From: Callaeas wilsoni
Lineage: Eukaryota > Chordata > Aves > Passeriformes > Callaeidae
Direction of reading: 5' to 3'
DNA: 64,000 nt
Assembly: GCA_013398955.1 (NCBI GenBank)
Contig: VWPU01017846.1
Location: 1-64,000, forward strand
The translations under genes and the position numbers were made by a program. Of the stretch, positions 61,690 to 64,000 are shown piece after piece. Each line of letters starts with the position of its first letter. Positions within the stretch are counted from its first letter, which is position 1. Under the pieces are notes generated by a model. It saw only the letters and a list, made by a program, of their open reading frames with translations, was not told the DNA's origin and ran no database searches.

Positions 61690-62610
61690 GAATTATAAGG
61701 GCTGGCCACGCTCTTCCCAATGCACCTCTGGCCTTCCTGGGCACAAGGCACTGCCAGCTTATGGTCAATTTGTCATCCACCGAGACTCACAGGTCCCTCT
61801 CTACAGATCTGCTACAGATCTGCTCTCCAGCAGGTCAATTCCCAGCCTGTGTTGGTACTTGGGATTATTCCTCCCCAGGCGCAGGACCCTGCATTTGCCC
61901 TTGTTGAACCTTATTATGTTTCTCTCTGTCCAACTGTCTGGCCCATCTGGTTCCCATGGAATGGCAGCAGAGCCTTCAGGTGTATCAGCCAATTCCCCCA
62001 GCTTTGTACCACCAGCAACCTTGCTGATGGTACAGTCTATCCTTTCATCCAGGTAAATTATTATAAACAAGTAATAAACAAGTTGAATAAGAGTGGGTCT
62101 TGATCCCTGGGGAATGCAACTGACTACAGGCCTACAATTTCTGCTCTACTGATCACAACCCTCTGGGTTCTGCTGTTCAGCCAGTTCTTGATCCACCTCA
62201 CCGTCCATTCATCTAACCCACGTTTCCTGAGCTTACCTAGGAGGATGTTCTGGGAGACATGTCAAAAGCCTTGCTGAAGTTGAGGTAGACAACATCTACT
62301 GCTCTCCTCTCATTGTCCCACCCTGCCACACCATCACAGATGGCATGACCAATCCTCAGATTGAGAAAGTATGATTTCCCCTTCGTAATTCCATGCTGAT
62401 TACTCCTGATTAACTTCTTTACTTCTGCACACTTGGTGATGACCTCCAGAATGACCTGACCTTTCCAGGGATGGACAGGAGGCTGACCATCCCGTAGTTT
62501 CATGGATCCTCCTTCTTGCGCTTTTTGAAGATGGGAGTAACATTGGCTTTTCTCTAATCACTGAGCATCTCCTCTGATTTTTCAAGGATGACGGAGAGTG
62601 GCTTAGCAAC
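61690..62610 (-). mobile_element. CR1 LINE, truncated, reverse transcriptase core with inactivated active site
   Basis: The minus-strand translation shows, in order, NQHGITKGKS, AVDVVYLNFSKAFD, RWIKNWLNSRTQRVVIS, then after a frame break ECT-like DCTISKVAGGTKLGE, ADTPEG, and FNKGKCRVLRLGRNNP. These are unmistakable CR1 ORF2 reverse transcriptase blocks. The catalytic FADD box reads VAGG (codons at 62019-62008), so both aspartates are replaced by glycine and the copy cannot be active. Frameshifts separate the blocks. The upstream part of ORF2 and ORF1 are missing (5' truncation near 62610). The thumb and 3' UTR portions seem to be missing at the low-coordinate side, where a CR1-like tail follows almost at once. 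Confidence 0.93.
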
Positions 62611-64000
62611 AGAATCTCAGGGGGTGGTAACTGGCATGGGCCAAGCCCATGCAGGTACTGTGCTAACAATGCAGCGATACAGAACAGCTACATCCTGGCC
62701 TAATTTAATTTATTGACATAGATATGGCCGATGACATGGAATCCTCATTCCTTTTTTGATTCTTTGTGTGTGGGCGACAGCCTAGACTGGATGCTCCCTG
62801 AGCTGCCCTGTACTGATGCTTTCCATGTCCTGAACCACCAGCCAAAGCACACAAACCATCACTCGCACTCACACTGGCTCTGCTGCCCTGACCTCTCATT
62901 GTACCAGCCATAAGAGACGAGGTGCTAGAAAGATCAGCTTGGTCCGGTAAACTGCTTCAGTGCAAGGCAGAGGGTCAGAATCCCTCCCATCAGCTGGGCA
63001 TTGGGACCATGCTGTAGAGGGAACCAGGCTCAGAGCAAGCAGAGAGGCAGCACACAGCCTTGAAGAATGGCAACCCCCTGGTTTTGGGAATGGTGCTGAC
63101 TCTTGGCAGGGAGGTGTTAAAAAGCAGCAGTATTTTACCTGGACTCACATGAAGCCTCAGCAGGCTGTGCCCTGTGGCTAAGCTGTGCTGCTGGAACAAA
63201 TGGCAGTCTCCCTGAGCACTCCAGGGGGCTTACGAGGTGTCCCTGGTGACATCTGTTATCCCAGAATGGAGAATTTATTCTCCCCACCCCACCTGGTGAG
63301 CAGACCTGCTCTGCACGGAGGATGAGGCTGCACAACAGCATCCACGGAGAGGAAGACAAAGATATTGCTGGCTCCCTTACCCCAGTACTCTGACTTCTCA
63401 CTGAAAATCTGGCTTTAGTGTGGGTCAGTGGATGGCAGAGCAAAGAGTGTGGTGGGAGAAATTAATTAAAATCAGGGCTCGAGAGTCTTGGTGGCCAGAT
63501 CTTACTTTGCATGAGGTACAATTCACTTCTTACCTCCACAAGGAGCTCAGCAGCTCCTGTTACTGCTGGCATGGAGCTACAAACTGTGGGATGGTACATT
63601 CCTCTCACAGCAAGCCAAACTGATGTGCCCTCCAGCTGGGAAGCACTGAAGACTTTCACTTTTATACTGTATTTGCTTTACTGCATTCACACCAGCTTGG
63701 GAAAAGAGCACTAATACCATCAGCTACTAATGTCTGCCTCTAGTAATTAAATATCCTGCTCCCTGGGAAACTCAGACACCAGGCACCCAACACTGCTACT
63801 CCCATGAGGCTGCAAAGCAGGAAGATCCCCCGTCTGCTGAGCAAATTCAAGTGAGAAAATAATCTGAATAGTGTCCTGCTCACCTCAATCTACAGCTGTG
63901 GCGCCTCACACTCACAAATTACCCAGACTTGGGAATCAGACCAGATCCCATTTAACACAAATGTTAATTTATCAGGTGTTTCATCTCTCTTAAATGTTCA
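62611..64000. other. Intergenic DNA, no gene recognised
   Basis: No coding exon seen. The first ~80 bases may be the fading 5' edge of the CR1. The rest is mixed AT/GC sequence with open frames of at most about 100 codons. Confidence 0.5.

Noticed and set aside
8641..64000. The miR-1/miR-133 cluster that lies in MIB1 upstream of GATA6 in vertebrates
   Set aside because: I did not see either mature sequence or its complement on reading through. The locus is probably beyond the window.
1..64000. CRISPR arrays, operons, prokaryotic signals
   Set aside because: The window is vertebrate DNA with introns and LINEs; the short tandem repeats present are mini- or microsatellites.

Overview
This is vertebrate nuclear DNA, almost certainly from a bird. 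Two things indicate this: a coding exon whose translation is recognisably avian-like GATA6, and three 5'-truncated CR1 LINE copies, the LINE family that dominates bird genomes, with no mammalian Alu, B1 or L1 sequence seen. The species cannot be named from the sequence.

Only one protein-coding gene is recognised. The first coding exon of GATA6 lies on the minus strand at 30-949. It has a clear splice donor at its low-coordinate edge, an in-frame stop upstream of the long-isoform ATG (930), and a polypyrimidine tract plus AG acceptor at 950-1010. The zinc-finger exons lie outside the window, below position 1. Upstream of the gene (rising coordinates) come a 5' UTR intron, a probable non-coding first exon (about 1935-2330) carrying a tight cluster of GATA motifs, and a promoter region with CCAAT, forkhead and TATA-like elements. 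The TATA element is oriented on the plus strand, so it could also drive a divergent antisense lncRNA, as GATA6-AS1 does in human.

The first ~8.2 kb is a patchwork of CpG-island segments and AT-rich blocks with GATA, CRE/AP-1 and homeobox-type motifs, typical of a developmental regulator. From 8.2 to 64 kb the window is AT-rich, CpG-poor intergenic DNA with no convincing exon. Most open frames there are short, overlap on both strands and match no family I know. Within this desert stand out an isolated CpG island at about 36.71-37.16 kb, several enhancer-like AT-rich blocks (20.2-21.0, 45.5-45.7 and 47.6-48.0 kb), a 25-bp palindrome at 21.59 kb, a ~90-bp tandem duplication at 33.4 kb, CR1 copies at 49.3-50.0 (minus), ~55.0-55.3 (plus) and 61.7-62.6 kb (minus), and simple repeats including a 20-base C run.

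The simplest reading is GATA6 plus its long upstream cis-regulatory landscape. No new gene system was found. The most useful leads are the GATA-motif cluster in the 5' UTR, the orphan CpG island and the candidate enhancers. Conservation and enhancer calls are by-eye inferences that need alignment to other amniotes.
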